Shown one piece after another: positions 1 to 5,679 of a stretch of 9,075 nucleotides of DNA. How positions within the stretch are numbered: position 1 is the first letter of the stretch; each line of letters starts with the position of its first letter. The notes below the pieces were generated by a model. It was given only the letters and a program-made list of their open reading frames with translations, was not told where the DNA came from and searched no databases. The stretch comes from an uncultured Eubacteriales bacterium (GTDB taxonomy: Bacteria > Bacillota > Clostridia > Oscillospirales > Oscillospiraceae), in NCBI GenBank assembly GCA_900321335.1, contig ONVR01000084.1, positions 1 through 9,075 on the forward strand, read 5' to 3'. The translations under genes and the position numbers were made by a program.

Positions 1-1079
1 ATCCCTTCCAGCTTCTGCTTGGCGCGCTTCATATCCGCCTTCTCGAAATGAATCATCGTTTTTCCTTTGGGCACGTCAGTGAGGAAATCCAGCCTGCTGT
101 CATACGGTCCCTCGGTGTAGAGGTAAGGCGTCACGCCTACATCAATGAGCGCATCGATCATCTTTCGGAACGGTTTCCAATAGAACCGCTCGTATTGCGC
201 CTCGCTCATGAATCCGTCCATGCCCTTGTGCATTGGGATAAAGATGCGCTTACCCGGCAGATTCACATGCCGCAGATACTGAAATGATGCGATCTGCTGC
301 TCGGCGAACATATCGCATGCCTGATCGATATACGGGTACATATCCTCATCGACCAGATCCTCAAATGCGCCCATCGTACCGCGGAAATAATCGCCCAGGA
401 TATCAAACGGCACCTCTGTCAGCCCGATCAGCATTCCGGGGAAGCCCATTTCCGTCAGCTTCTGCATGTAGGCTCCCGTGACCTGGCCCGCGGCGGCATC
501 CTCGGCTGCGATCTGTGAAAGCGTGGCATACGTCTGCTGCGCTTCCGGCGAATACAGCGGCGCCAGCATGCCCGTACTGAGCACAACCGTCGGCGTCAGA
601 CGGAAATTTGCAAATCCGCCGAGCGCCGGATACGCACGGGGAATGTACTTGCGAAGCATAAAGCCCGTGAAGTCCCCGAGCATTTCCGGGTATTCCTCCT
701 GCGTCATGAATTCACGCTCTATGACCTGATGCGAGCTGTAATCCGACACCTTCGTGCCCGGACGCCCGGGCCAGTCAATCATCTGGGATTGCGCCAGCTC
801 ATTGGCTCTGCCGCTGGTAAAGCCGGAGAAGGAATGGGCGTCACACATGGGGTGCGCCGCATAGAATTTCAGCGCGGCCTCGCCCGCACGCTCATAGTTG
901 TAATAAATGTCCCTGTAGCTTGAACCGTTTGATCTCTGTATCCAGCTGGCGAAGAAGGGCATCACGGGTACGCGATCCGGTGTTCCCAGTGTGACCGCCG
1001 TCTCGATTCTGTTCAAACGCTCGGCAAACTGCTTCTGTTCCTTTGTCATTACGTTTTGGTTTTCCATTTTCAGCGCCAT
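1..1079 (-). CDS. URO-D superfamily protein, probable corrinoid-linked methyltransferase (C-terminus off window)
   Basis: An uninterrupted minus-strand frame of 359 codons starts at the ATG at 1079-1077 and stays open to the left edge, so the C-terminus (I guess about 50 residues) is missing. The visible protein resembles the uroporphyrinogen decarboxylase superfamily: an N-terminal stretch with LGTPDRVPVMPFF (residues 31-43), and a C-terminal half with the block FIPMHKGMDGFMS (280-292), then GVTPYLYTEG (315-324) and DVPKGK (335-340). This layout is usual in the URO-D-like methyltransferases of anaerobes. The His-X-Cys zinc motif of coenzyme M methyltransferases is not seen in the visible part, so the methyl donor is unknown. 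A purine-rich ribosome site lies immediately upstream; a second in-frame ATG at 1067-1065 is an alternative start. The cobalamin riboswitch directly upstream argues for a corrinoid-linked role rather than haem synthesis. Superfamily is secure; substrate is inference. Confidence 0.85.
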   Translation of the reverse strand, partial: MALKMENQNVMTKEQKQFAERLNRIETAVTLGTPDRVPVMPFFASWIQRSNGSSYRDIYYNYERAGEAALKFYAAHPMCDAHSFSGFTSGRANELAQSQMIDWPGRPGTKVSDYSSHQVIEREFMTQEEYPEMLGDFTGFMLRKYIPRAYPALGGFANFRLTPTVVLSTGMLAPLYSPEAQQTYATLSQIAAEDAAAGQVTGAYMQKLTEMGFPGMLIGLTEVPFDILGDYFRGTMGAFEDLVDEDMYPYIDQACDMFAEQQIASFQYLRHVNLPGKRIFIPMHKGMDGFMSEAQYERFYWKPFRKMIDALIDVGVTPYLYTEGPYDSRLDFLTDVPKGKTMIHFEKADMKRAKQKLEG

Positions 1080-1106
1080 CCTTTCCTTTTTGATTGAGAA
1101 CCAACT

Positions 1107-1181
1107 AAAAACCGCGGCAGCATCACCTGCCGCACATTGCGTTCCATTTGCAATGCTCAGCGGGTCAATGCTGCCGCGGTT
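1107..1181 (-). terminator. Intrinsic terminator of the cobalamin riboswitch
   Basis: On the minus strand a perfect 14-bp stem (AACCGCGGCAGCAT at 1181-1168, pairing with 1123-1110) is followed by a run of five T (1111-1107). The region inside the stem folds further: CCGC pairs with GCGG and GCATTGC with GCAATGT, giving one long extended hairpin. It sits between the riboswitch and the ATG of the URO-D-like gene, about 28 bases from the start codon, where an expression platform would be. The expected behaviour, by family, is premature termination when cobalamin is bound. The T-run is short, so termination may be incomplete. Confidence 0.85.
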
Positions 1182-1185
1182 ATTC

Positions 1186-1299
1186 ATCGTAACCGTTCCG
1201 GCTTTCGCAGGTACTCTGGCTCACAGCTTCGCTGTTCACAGTTGCGGGACAGCACAGGAATCTCACCTGCTTCCCCTGCAATTCGGTTTTACCGTTACA
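1186..1299 (-). promoter_or_regulatory. Cobalamin (B12) riboswitch aptamer
   Basis: Read on the minus strand, the region carries the hallmark conserved blocks of the cobalamin riboswitch in order: GGGGAAGCAGGTGAGATTCC (1276-1257), GCTGTCCCGCAACTGT (1253-1238), and the B12 box GAGCCAGAGTACCTGC (1222-1207). The ends GTAAC (near 1299) and GTTAC (near 1188) can close the P1 helix. The segment 5' of the GGGGAA block is short, so this may be a compact variant with a reduced peripheral domain. It is followed by a terminator hairpin and then the URO-D-like gene. The aptamer begins at the stop codon of the upstream hydrolase gene. Boundaries are approximate; identity is confident. Confidence 0.93.
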
Positions 1300-2233
1300 A
1301 AATTCGATCCAGGAAGCCGAACACCCGATCCATGTTGGCGCGCATGAACCAGTTCGGCGTCACGATATGATTGAGCGCGCAATGATTCCAGCCGTCAAAC
1401 AGTTCAAGCATAACGCGCTCTTCGCCGCAGCGCGCCGCAATCGTCGCCGCCAGACGTTCCGATTCCGTGCAGGGAACAATCGCGTCGTCCCGACCGACCT
1501 GCACCAGCGTGGGGGGAAATTCGCTCGTGATGAACGTCATCGGATTGAGCAGCGCGGCGAGATCGGGGATCAGCCGAAGATTCACACCGACGAAGATCGA
1601 CATAAGGTTGACCGGGACGGTACCGGGAACAAACTCCTTCGGCGCGTTTGCCTCTACCTCCGGCGGCGGGGTAAGCGTCAGCAGATCATAGCAGCCGCAC
1701 TGCGCAATCACAGCCTGCACCGCATCGGATTGCTCCGGATTGGCAGGATCGGGCCCGTCAAAGGCGGGAACAGCGCTTGTCGCTGCGGCAAACACTGCGT
1801 AATATGCGCCTGCGCTGTCTCCGCCGATGGCAAAGCGCGCGGGGTCGAGGCAGTATTCCGCAGCATGGGCCCGCAGGAAACGGATCGCGGCCTTCACGTC
1901 ATAGAGCGCATTGGGCGCTTTGCTTTCAAAGCCCTTGCGGTATTCCACAGAAACGACAGCGTAACCGCGGTTGATGCCGTCCGCCGCCAGCAGGAACTGG
2001 ACGTCCTGCTTGTCACCGGCAACGAATGCGCCGCCGTGAACGAAGATGTAGGTCGGGAACGGGCCGTCCCCCTCCGCCGGGAGGTAGATATCCAGCACCT
2101 GGCTGGGAGACTGCAAATCATAGGGCACATCCAACCATTTCCGTCTGACTGCGGTGACGTCCACCATGTCCGCCCCGCTGGGGTCGTCCGGCTCGATCAG
2201 CGTCCAGGGGATATCCAGATTCCAGTTTCCCAT
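1295..2233 (-). CDS. Alpha/beta hydrolase, HSL/BD-FAE-like esterase
   Basis: A complete 312-residue cytoplasmic protein with no signal peptide. It has the marks of the hormone-sensitive-lipase-like esterases: oxyanion-hole motif HGGAF (66-70), nucleophile elbow GGDSAGA (137-143) with Ser140, acidic residue Asp250 (or Asp249) in VGRDDAIV, and catalytic His284 in GWNHC. These enzymes hydrolyse esters of small acids or acylated compounds; the substrate here cannot be read. The start at 2233 is set by AGGAGG seven bases upstream. The gene faces away from the TetR-type regulator at 2437, a common sign that the regulator controls it. Downstream it runs without a gap into the cobalamin riboswitch: its TAA (1297-1295) falls inside the P1 region. 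I found no promoter of its own for the riboswitch, so the hydrolase transcript may supply it. Confidence 0.9.
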   Translation of the reverse strand: MGNWNLDIPWTLIEPDDPSGADMVDVTAVRRKWLDVPYDLQSPSQVLDIYLPAEGDGPFPTYIFVHGGAFVAGDKQDVQFLLAADGINRGYAVVSVEYRKGFESKAPNALYDVKAAIRFLRAHAAEYCLDPARFAIGGDSAGAYYAVFAAATSAVPAFDGPDPANPEQSDAVQAVIAQCGCYDLLTLTPPPEVEANAPKEFVPGTVPVNLMSIFVGVNLRLIPDLAALLNPMTFITSEFPPTLVQVGRDDAIVPCTESERLAATIAARCGEERVMLELFDGWNHCALNHIVTPNWFMRANMDRVFGFLDRIL

Positions 2234-2291
2234 ACCGTCGCCTCCTCTTATAAAATTGAGTTTATTTCATGCAGTTATACTGTGGAGTTGT

Positions 2292-2306
2292 TCTAACCTC
2301 ATTAGA
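2292..2306. repeat. Short inverted repeat in the hydrolase/TetR divergent region
   Basis: TCTAA (2292-2296) and TTAGA (2302-2306) are perfect inverted arms separated by five bases. They lie about 60 bases upstream of the hydrolase start and could be a second operator for the divergent regulator. Outer bases TGTGG (2281-2285) and CCACA (2307-2311) also match but around a different centre. Arms this short occur by chance, so the call is weak. No convincing promoter for the hydrolase could be picked out nearby. Confidence 0.25.
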
Positions 2307-2346
2307 CCACACCGGCCACATGTCGGAAAGCTACAATGCATCGCCA

Positions 2347-2376
2347 TTGTTTACTTCTATACAAATTCATGATAAT
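2347..2376 (+). promoter_or_regulatory. Candidate promoter of the TetR-type gene
   Basis: TTGTTT (2347-2352) and GATAAT (2371-2376) are separated by 18 bases and fit a housekeeping-sigma promoter with a near-consensus -10. The start codon of the TetR-type gene is about 60 bases further on. The -10 lies inside the palindrome at 2358-2381, which suits repression by blocking polymerase. Confidence 0.55.
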
Positions 2377-2381
2377 GTATA
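2358..2381. promoter_or_regulatory. Candidate TetR-type operator (24-bp imperfect palindrome)
   Basis: Outer arms TATACA (2358-2363) and TGTATA (2376-2381) are perfect inverted repeats. A central TCATGA (2367-2372) has the same centre of symmetry, so 9 of 12 half-site positions match. The palindrome covers the candidate -10 of the TetR-type gene. Size and placement suit a TetR-family dimer site, and autorepression is the simplest reading. Control of the divergent hydrolase from the same site is possible but less certain. Known from sequence: symmetry and position. Binding is inferred. Confidence 0.5.
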
Positions 2382-2436
2382 CACAATGGAAATCCGTGGC
2401 GTGTTTTGCAAGGATAACGAAGAAGGAGTTGTATCC

Positions 2437-2982
2437 ATGAAAACAAGAGAAATCATCATCGAGGCCGCATTCCGCCTGTTTGTGGAGCGCCCCTTCCCCG
2501 AAATCACCGTACAGGATATTCTGGACGAGGCGGGCGTCTCCCGAAAGACATTTTACAAGTATTTCCGGGATAAATATGAGCTGCAGGAAATCTATTATCT
2601 TGAACAGTCCAGCAATGTGTTTGATCGCCATCATCTGCCGGAACACATGGACGATGATACCTGGCGGGAGCTTTCGACAGGTGTGCTGCAGTTTATGAAA
2701 GATCATCGCCAGTTTTACCGGAACGCAGGACGCGAGAAGAAGGTGCAGGATTCCCTGTGGAGCTTTTTGCGTCAGACGCTGATCGATCTGTACACCGAGA
2801 TCCGCCGGCGGAACACAAAGCAGGACACGCTGTCTCCAGACGATCAGATTACGGTTCAGTGCATTGTGGAAGCGATCATGAAGCTTTTTGAAATTTACAC
2901 TTTTGAAACCCCGGCCCTTTCGATGGATGCCCTGCTGGACGTCGCCATGACCATCATCCCTGTTGGTTACAGATTCTATTGA
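2437..2982 (+). CDS. TetR/AcrR-family transcriptional regulator
   Basis: A 181-residue protein, typical length for the family. The N-terminal DNA-binding domain spans residues 1-50, with the helix-turn-helix ITVQDILDEAGVSRKTFYKY (23-42) showing the usual family spacing and the aromatic pair at its end. The C-terminal ligand and dimer domain (about 60-181) is helical and not assignable to a ligand. The start at 2437 is chosen because AAGGAG lies eight bases upstream and translation from there begins directly with the family N-terminus. The frame is open 56 codons further upstream, but that stretch runs through the promoter and palindrome. The gene diverges from the alpha/beta hydrolase, which is its most likely target together with itself. 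The inducer is unknown. Confidence 0.9.
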   Translation: MKTREIIIEAAFRLFVERPFPEITVQDILDEAGVSRKTFYKYFRDKYELQEIYYLEQSSNVFDRHHLPEHMDDDTWRELSTGVLQFMKDHRQFYRNAGREKKVQDSLWSFLRQTLIDLYTEIRRRNTKQDTLSPDDQITVQCIVEAIMKLFEIYTFETPALSMDALLDVAMTIIPVGYRFY

Positions 2983-3021
2983 TACGATTTGCAGTCACAA
3001 GATTCGCAAAACACAGAGCCC

Positions 3022-3078
3022 GTCAGATCGTTCTCACAGAGGCAGAATCATTCATTTTGAGGGACGAACCGTTCTGAC
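3022..3078. repeat. Inverted repeat between convergent genes
   Basis: GTCAGATCGTTC (3022-3033) and GAACCGTTCTGAC (3066-3078) pair over their length with one mismatch and one bulge, around a 32-base loop. The repeat lies in the 107-base gap between the ends of the TetR-type gene (plus) and the MBL-fold gene (minus). It could be a two-way 3'-end structure, but neither side has a T-run, so I do not call it an intrinsic terminator. Confidence 0.35.
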
Positions 3079-3089
3079 AAAGTGTATCC

Positions 3090-3857
3090 TCAGATGATTT
3101 CAATCCGTTCTCCATCCGCAGGGATCAGGACCTGCTCACGGTACCTGGTGCCTGTCAAATCCTCTCTCAGCTGCTTCCGGGTCAGATGGGCATGCGTTAC
3201 CGTATCCATATGGCTGGCAATCACGATACTGTCCGGCTTGCAATCGCAGGTCTTTTTTACGTCCCCGGCATCCATAATCAGTCTGCCTATGTTTATTCTG
3301 GCATCACAGGCATTCACAACAATGACATCGGGGTCAAAGCGGCTGATCACAGCCCTGACACCATCGTAAAACACTGTGTCTCCCGCAACGTATATGGTCT
3401 TCTCCCCGTCACAGGCAAACACAAAACCGGAGCATGGTCCCATTAACGCTGCAGTCTCCGCGTTTTCGCCATGCTGGGCATCCACGCGATAAACCGTTAC
3501 CCCGCCGATGCACAATGATTCTTCATCAAAGTGCTGCACATTTGAAAAGCCTTTACTCTCCAAATAATGGGCATCCTTCTCATTCTGGCAGACAAACGCG
3601 CCGTCGGAAGGCAAATAGTCTGGAGAAAAATGATCAGAATGGATGTGGGTCAAAAAGAAACAGTCCACGCCTGCCGTCAGTTCTTCCGCTGACATCGGCA
3701 GTAAGCAGCCCGGTTTCGGAATAAAGCTGTATGTCGCTGCGGCCTGATCCCGCTCCTCCGGTGTACAGGCGTCCATTAACCAAGGATCGATCATGAAAGA
3801 AACGCCGGGGTATTGCAGCTTCACCGTTGCGTTTCGTATCTGCTGAAATGTGATCAT
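3090..3857 (-). CDS. UlaG-like metallo-beta-lactamase-fold metal-dependent hydrolase
   Basis: A complete 255-residue cytoplasmic protein. The zinc or other divalent metal site is intact: HIHSDH (His71, His73, Asp75, His76), His129 in DAQHG, Asp160 in VAGDT, and His216 in ASHMDT. The short N-terminal strand pattern and overall length fit the COG2220 branch typified by the ascorbate-6-phosphate lactonase UlaG. Members act on varied phosphorylated or lactone substrates, so no substrate is given. Its ATG overlaps the TGA of the upstream UPF0251-NifX fusion gene in an ATGA arrangement (3857-3854), which indicates one mRNA and coupled translation. It is therefore probably under the promoter and operators at 4698-4744. 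A role with the metal-sensor-like partner is plausible but not shown. Confidence 0.88.
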   Translation of the reverse strand: MITFQQIRNATVKLQYPGVSFMIDPWLMDACTPEERDQAAATYSFIPKPGCLLPMSAEELTAGVDCFFLTHIHSDHFSPDYLPSDGAFVCQNEKDAHYLESKGFSNVQHFDEESLCIGGVTVYRVDAQHGENAETAALMGPCSGFVFACDGEKTIYVAGDTVFYDGVRAVISRFDPDVIVVNACDARINIGRLIMDAGDVKKTCDCKPDSIVIASHMDTVTHAHLTRKQLREDLTGTRYREQVLIPADGERIEII

Positions 3858-4681
3858 ATGCCTTTCTCATCACTGTGATGGCGGCGGCAACCTTCATCTC
3901 CCTCCTGATGCCCACAGTCGAGGCTTTCGCCGTGGTGATGCCCACATTCGTGGCCCCCACCGTGGTGATGTCCGCATTCGTGACCGCCTTCGTGGTGATG
4001 TCCGCACGCATGGCCGCCGCTGTGGTGATCACACCTGGCGTCAGGATCATACCGCAGTGTCCCTTCGGCCAGCGCCTTCGCTGCCGCGTCCGCGGAACCG
4101 GCCACCCCGCCGTAAAGCTGAATCCCGGCTTCTGCCAGTGCGTTCTGCGCACCCATGCCGATGCCGCCGCAGATGAGCGCGTCCACCTGCGCGGCCTTCA
4201 GAAAGCCGGCCAGTGCGCCGTGCCCGCTGCCGTTGGTCGGGACGATCTGCTCTGAAACGATCTTCCCATCCGCCACGTCGTAAAGCTTAAACTGCTCGGT
4301 GTGGCCGAAATGCTGGAAGACCTCTCCGTTTTCGTAAGTTACTCCGATTCTCATAGTTCCTGTTCCTTTCTGAATGATATTCTCCGTTCCCTGGTCGTTG
4401 AGCCGATAGGTTCCGCCGCGGATCTGGAGCTGTTTCCCATCTACCATTGCATCAGCGATTTTTCGCCTTGCACTCTCGTAAATAGCCGTCACGGTAGTGC
4501 GCGCAATTCCCATCTTTTCGGCACACTGCTCCTGGGTCATTCCCTCCCGGTCAAGCAGGCGGATCGTCTCAAACTCGTCGAGAGTCATCACGACCGGTTC
4601 TTTGTCCGTAACCTCCTCAGGGGAGAATTCCCAATGATCCGGGTATCCTTCGATCCTTCTGCATCGCTGTTTTCTCGGCAT
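3854..4681 (-). CDS. UPF0251 (DUF134) regulator fused to NifX/NifB-type domain with His/Cys-rich tail
   Basis: A 275-residue protein in three parts. Residues 1-100 match UPF0251/DUF134: MPRKQRCRRIEGYP at the N-terminus and a sigma-region-4-like helix-turn-helix (about 47-75, MTQEQCAEKMGIARTTVTAI). Residues 109-210 resemble the dinitrogenase iron-molybdenum cofactor-binding fold (RIGVTYENGEVFQHFGHTEQF, later LICGGIGMGAQNAL). Residues 217-270 are a metal-binding-type tail with 17 His and six Cys, mostly as GGHxCGHHH repeats with a Cys about every ten residues. The start at 4681 follows AGAGGTG; an open extension upstream to 4744 crosses the promoter and is rejected. Regulation of metal or metal-cofactor genes, with the NifX-like domain or tail as sensor, is inference. 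It overlaps the MBL-fold gene by ATGA. No nif genes are visible. Confidence 0.88.
   Translation of the reverse strand: MPRKQRCRRIEGYPDHWEFSPEEVTDKEPVVMTLDEFETIRLLDREGMTQEQCAEKMGIARTTVTAIYESARRKIADAMVDGKQLQIRGGTYRLNDQGTENIIQKGTGTMRIGVTYENGEVFQHFGHTEQFKLYDVADGKIVSEQIVPTNGSGHGALAGFLKAAQVDALICGGIGMGAQNALAEAGIQLYGGVAGSADAAAKALAEGTLRYDPDARCDHHSGGHACGHHHEGGHECGHHHGGGHECGHHHGESLDCGHQEGDEGCRRHHSDEKGI
3931..4030 (-). repeat. 30-bp coding tandem repeat (His/Cys-rich tail)
   Basis: On the plus strand cgtggtgatg recurs at 3931, 3961 and 3991 and as tgtggtgatc at 4021, an exact 30-base period, with a more degenerate unit beginning near 3901. Each unit encodes ten residues of the GGHxCGHHH type in the tail of the UPF0251-NifX fusion. 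This is a protein repeat, not an intergenic one. Copy number may vary between strains by slippage or unequal exchange. Confidence 0.9.
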
Positions 4682-4697
4682 AGGCGCACCTCTTTTC

Positions 4698-4743
4698 TGA
4701 CTTATGTCAATAAAGAGGATAGCATTGTTTTTGACATAAGTCA
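4698..4743. promoter_or_regulatory. Paired 13-bp inverted operators
   Basis: TGACTTATGTCAA (4698-4710) and TTGACATAAGTCA (4731-4743) are perfect reverse complements of each other, and each is itself an imperfect palindrome (TGAC-TTAT-GTCA). Centres are 34 bp apart. On the minus strand one copy overlaps the -35 and the other covers the expected transcription start. This is a classic repressor layout. The downstream gene product has a DNA-binding domain and is the simplest candidate for binding here; that link is inference. Confidence 0.65.
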
Positions 4744-4744
4744 A
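4716..4744 (-). promoter_or_regulatory. Promoter of the UPF0251-NifX / MBL operon
   Basis: On the minus strand TTGACT (4744-4739) and TATCCT (4721-4716) are separated by 17 bases, a near-ideal housekeeping promoter. Transcription should begin near 4709, giving a leader of about 28 bases that includes the AGAGGTG ribosome site. Two matching operators overlap the -35 and the start point. Confidence 0.75.
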
Positions 4745-4884
4745 GAATTAAATCTCATTTTTCCCACTTAATCGTCAGCGGGAGACTTCTCCCTCACTTT
4801 CGCTTCACGGCGTTCGCATAACGCTATACTAGACCCCACTTTTCTGGAATGGAGTCGCTGTATGAAACCTTTTTTCGCCAAAAC
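4745..4884. other. Gene-free stretch between promoter and terminator
   Basis: I see no credible gene here. It holds two small perfect inverted repeats, GGGAGA-CT-TCTCCC (4780-4793) and GCGTT-CGCAT-AACGC (4810-4824), the latter followed by TATACT (4825-4830) without a good -35. Reading frames that cross it are shadows with no domain signal. Confidence 0.4.
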
Positions 4885-4918
4885 AAAAATCCTGCCGATG
4901 AATGTCGGCAGGATTTTT
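4885..4918 (-). terminator. Bidirectional intrinsic terminator downstream of the XRE gene
   Basis: A perfect 14-bp stem, AAAAATCCTGCCGA (4885-4898) with TCGGCAGGATTTTT (4905-4918), closes a six-base loop. T-runs arise in both directions. It lies about 40 bases past the stop codon of the membrane-anchored XRE gene, which it is placed to terminate. Confidence 0.92.
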
Positions 4919-4958
4919 GCGTTGGATTCTCTTTTCTTTGGTTTCCGGGATTCCTTCT

Positions 4959-5636
4959 TCATTGCCCACCGCGGGAGGACCCCGTATTGGCGGCGTTTCG
5001 CTTCCGGCGCAGGTGTCGGATCAATGTACCGAGCCCAAGACCGGCCAGGGACACGGCGATCCCTGCTCCCAACGCCGGAAAATCCGGCCAGCGGAAGGTG
5101 TGAAAGGCGACCATGTTGGCCACCGAGAAGGTGGAATAGGGCACCAGCATAAAGGTCACCCCAAAGATCAGGGCGCAGAGCCATTTGCCCCGACCCCACC
5201 AACCGTTGACGCCGATGATCAGGGAGAGCACAAAAATGGCCGCCGGCAGCAGAAACCACAAGAACAAAACGCTGAACCCCATGGCGTCAGAGCCCGAGGA
5301 GAAAAACCAGAACACGACCTCCGCCGCTGCCCAGAGGACAAGATAGACGGCAACGAGGATGATCTTGGACAGCTTTGTCCTGCTTCTGACCACGTTGGTG
5401 CTCTCCTCCAGATATTCCATGTACGTTTGCTTCACAGGCTGTTCCTCCTTTAACAGGCGGTCGAGGCTGATGGCATACAGATCGCTCATGCGGATCACGC
5501 TGACGATATCCGGGTATGAGCGCTCGTTTTCCCAGTTGGAGATCGTCTGCCGGCTGACGCCCAGGGCCTCAGCCGCCTGTTCCTGGGTAAGCCCGGAGGC
5601 CGTCCTGGCGTTTTTCAGTTTCGTGCCGATCTGCAT
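4959..5636 (-). CDS. XRE-family regulator with four-helix membrane domain
   Basis: A 225-residue protein. Residues 1-63 form a Cro/C1-type domain with a clear helix-turn-helix (LTQEQAAEALGVSRQTISNW, 16-35) followed by ENERSYPD. A linker (about 64-90) leads to four hydrophobic segments: about 92-112, 119-143, 152-172 and 186-206. It ends in a basic tail (HLRRKRN). Such membrane-anchored XRE proteins are common in Firmicutes, often of unknown signal. The start at 5636 is chosen because the family begins MxIGxxLKxAR there and AAAGGCGG lies upstream; an open extension to 5780 adds 48 residues with no domain and crosses the promoter. The gene appears monocistronic, with a terminator at 4885-4918. 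Its ligand and targets are unknown; autoregulation through the palindrome at 5663-5675 is possible. Confidence 0.9.
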   Translation of the reverse strand: MQIGTKLKNARTASGLTQEQAAEALGVSRQTISNWENERSYPDIVSVIRMSDLYAISLDRLLKEEQPVKQTYMEYLEESTNVVRSRTKLSKIILVAVYLVLWAAAEVVFWFFSSGSDAMGFSVLFLWFLLPAAIFVLSLIIGVNGWWGRGKWLCALIFGVTFMLVPYSTFSVANMVAFHTFRWPDFPALGAGIAVSLAGLGLGTLIRHLRRKRNAANTGSSRGGQ

Positions 5637-5662
5637 CCTGCCGCCGCCTTTCTGTTTTGCCC

Positions 5663-5675
5663 CTGTCGGGGACAG
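5663..5675. promoter_or_regulatory. Candidate operator of the XRE gene
   Basis: CTGTC-GGG-GACAG is a 13-bp inverted repeat with perfect five-base arms. It lies between the -10 candidate TATCAT (5685-5680) and the ribosome site, over the expected transcription start. Size and position suit a Cro/C1-type autorepressor. The half-site GACAGGG recurs on the minus strand near 5743-5737. Binding is inferred. Confidence 0.4.
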
Positions 5676-5679
5676 CTCC

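Noticed and set aside
1367..2296. A 309-codon plus-strand frame opposite the alpha/beta hydrolase
   Set aside because: The minus-strand hydrolase has a full catalytic triad and ribosome site; the opposite frame is Arg-rich with no domain.
2269..2436. N-terminal extension of the TetR-type protein
   Set aside because: It runs through the promoter and palindrome, while AAGGAG precedes the ATG at 2437 where the family N-terminus begins.
3901..4030. Possible CRISPR-like array because of the regular 30-base spacing
   Set aside because: The units are directly joined with no unique spacers, are in frame, and encode a His/Cys-rich protein repeat.
4682..4744. N-terminal extension of the UPF0251-NifX protein
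   Set aside because: It spans the -10, start site and operators. The UPF0251 family N-terminus and the AGAGGTG ribosome site both point to the ATG at 4681.
4768..5259. A 163-codon minus-strand frame overlapping the XRE gene and the terminator
   Set aside because: It crosses a strong terminator, lacks any domain, and overlaps the membrane domain of a clear gene in another frame.
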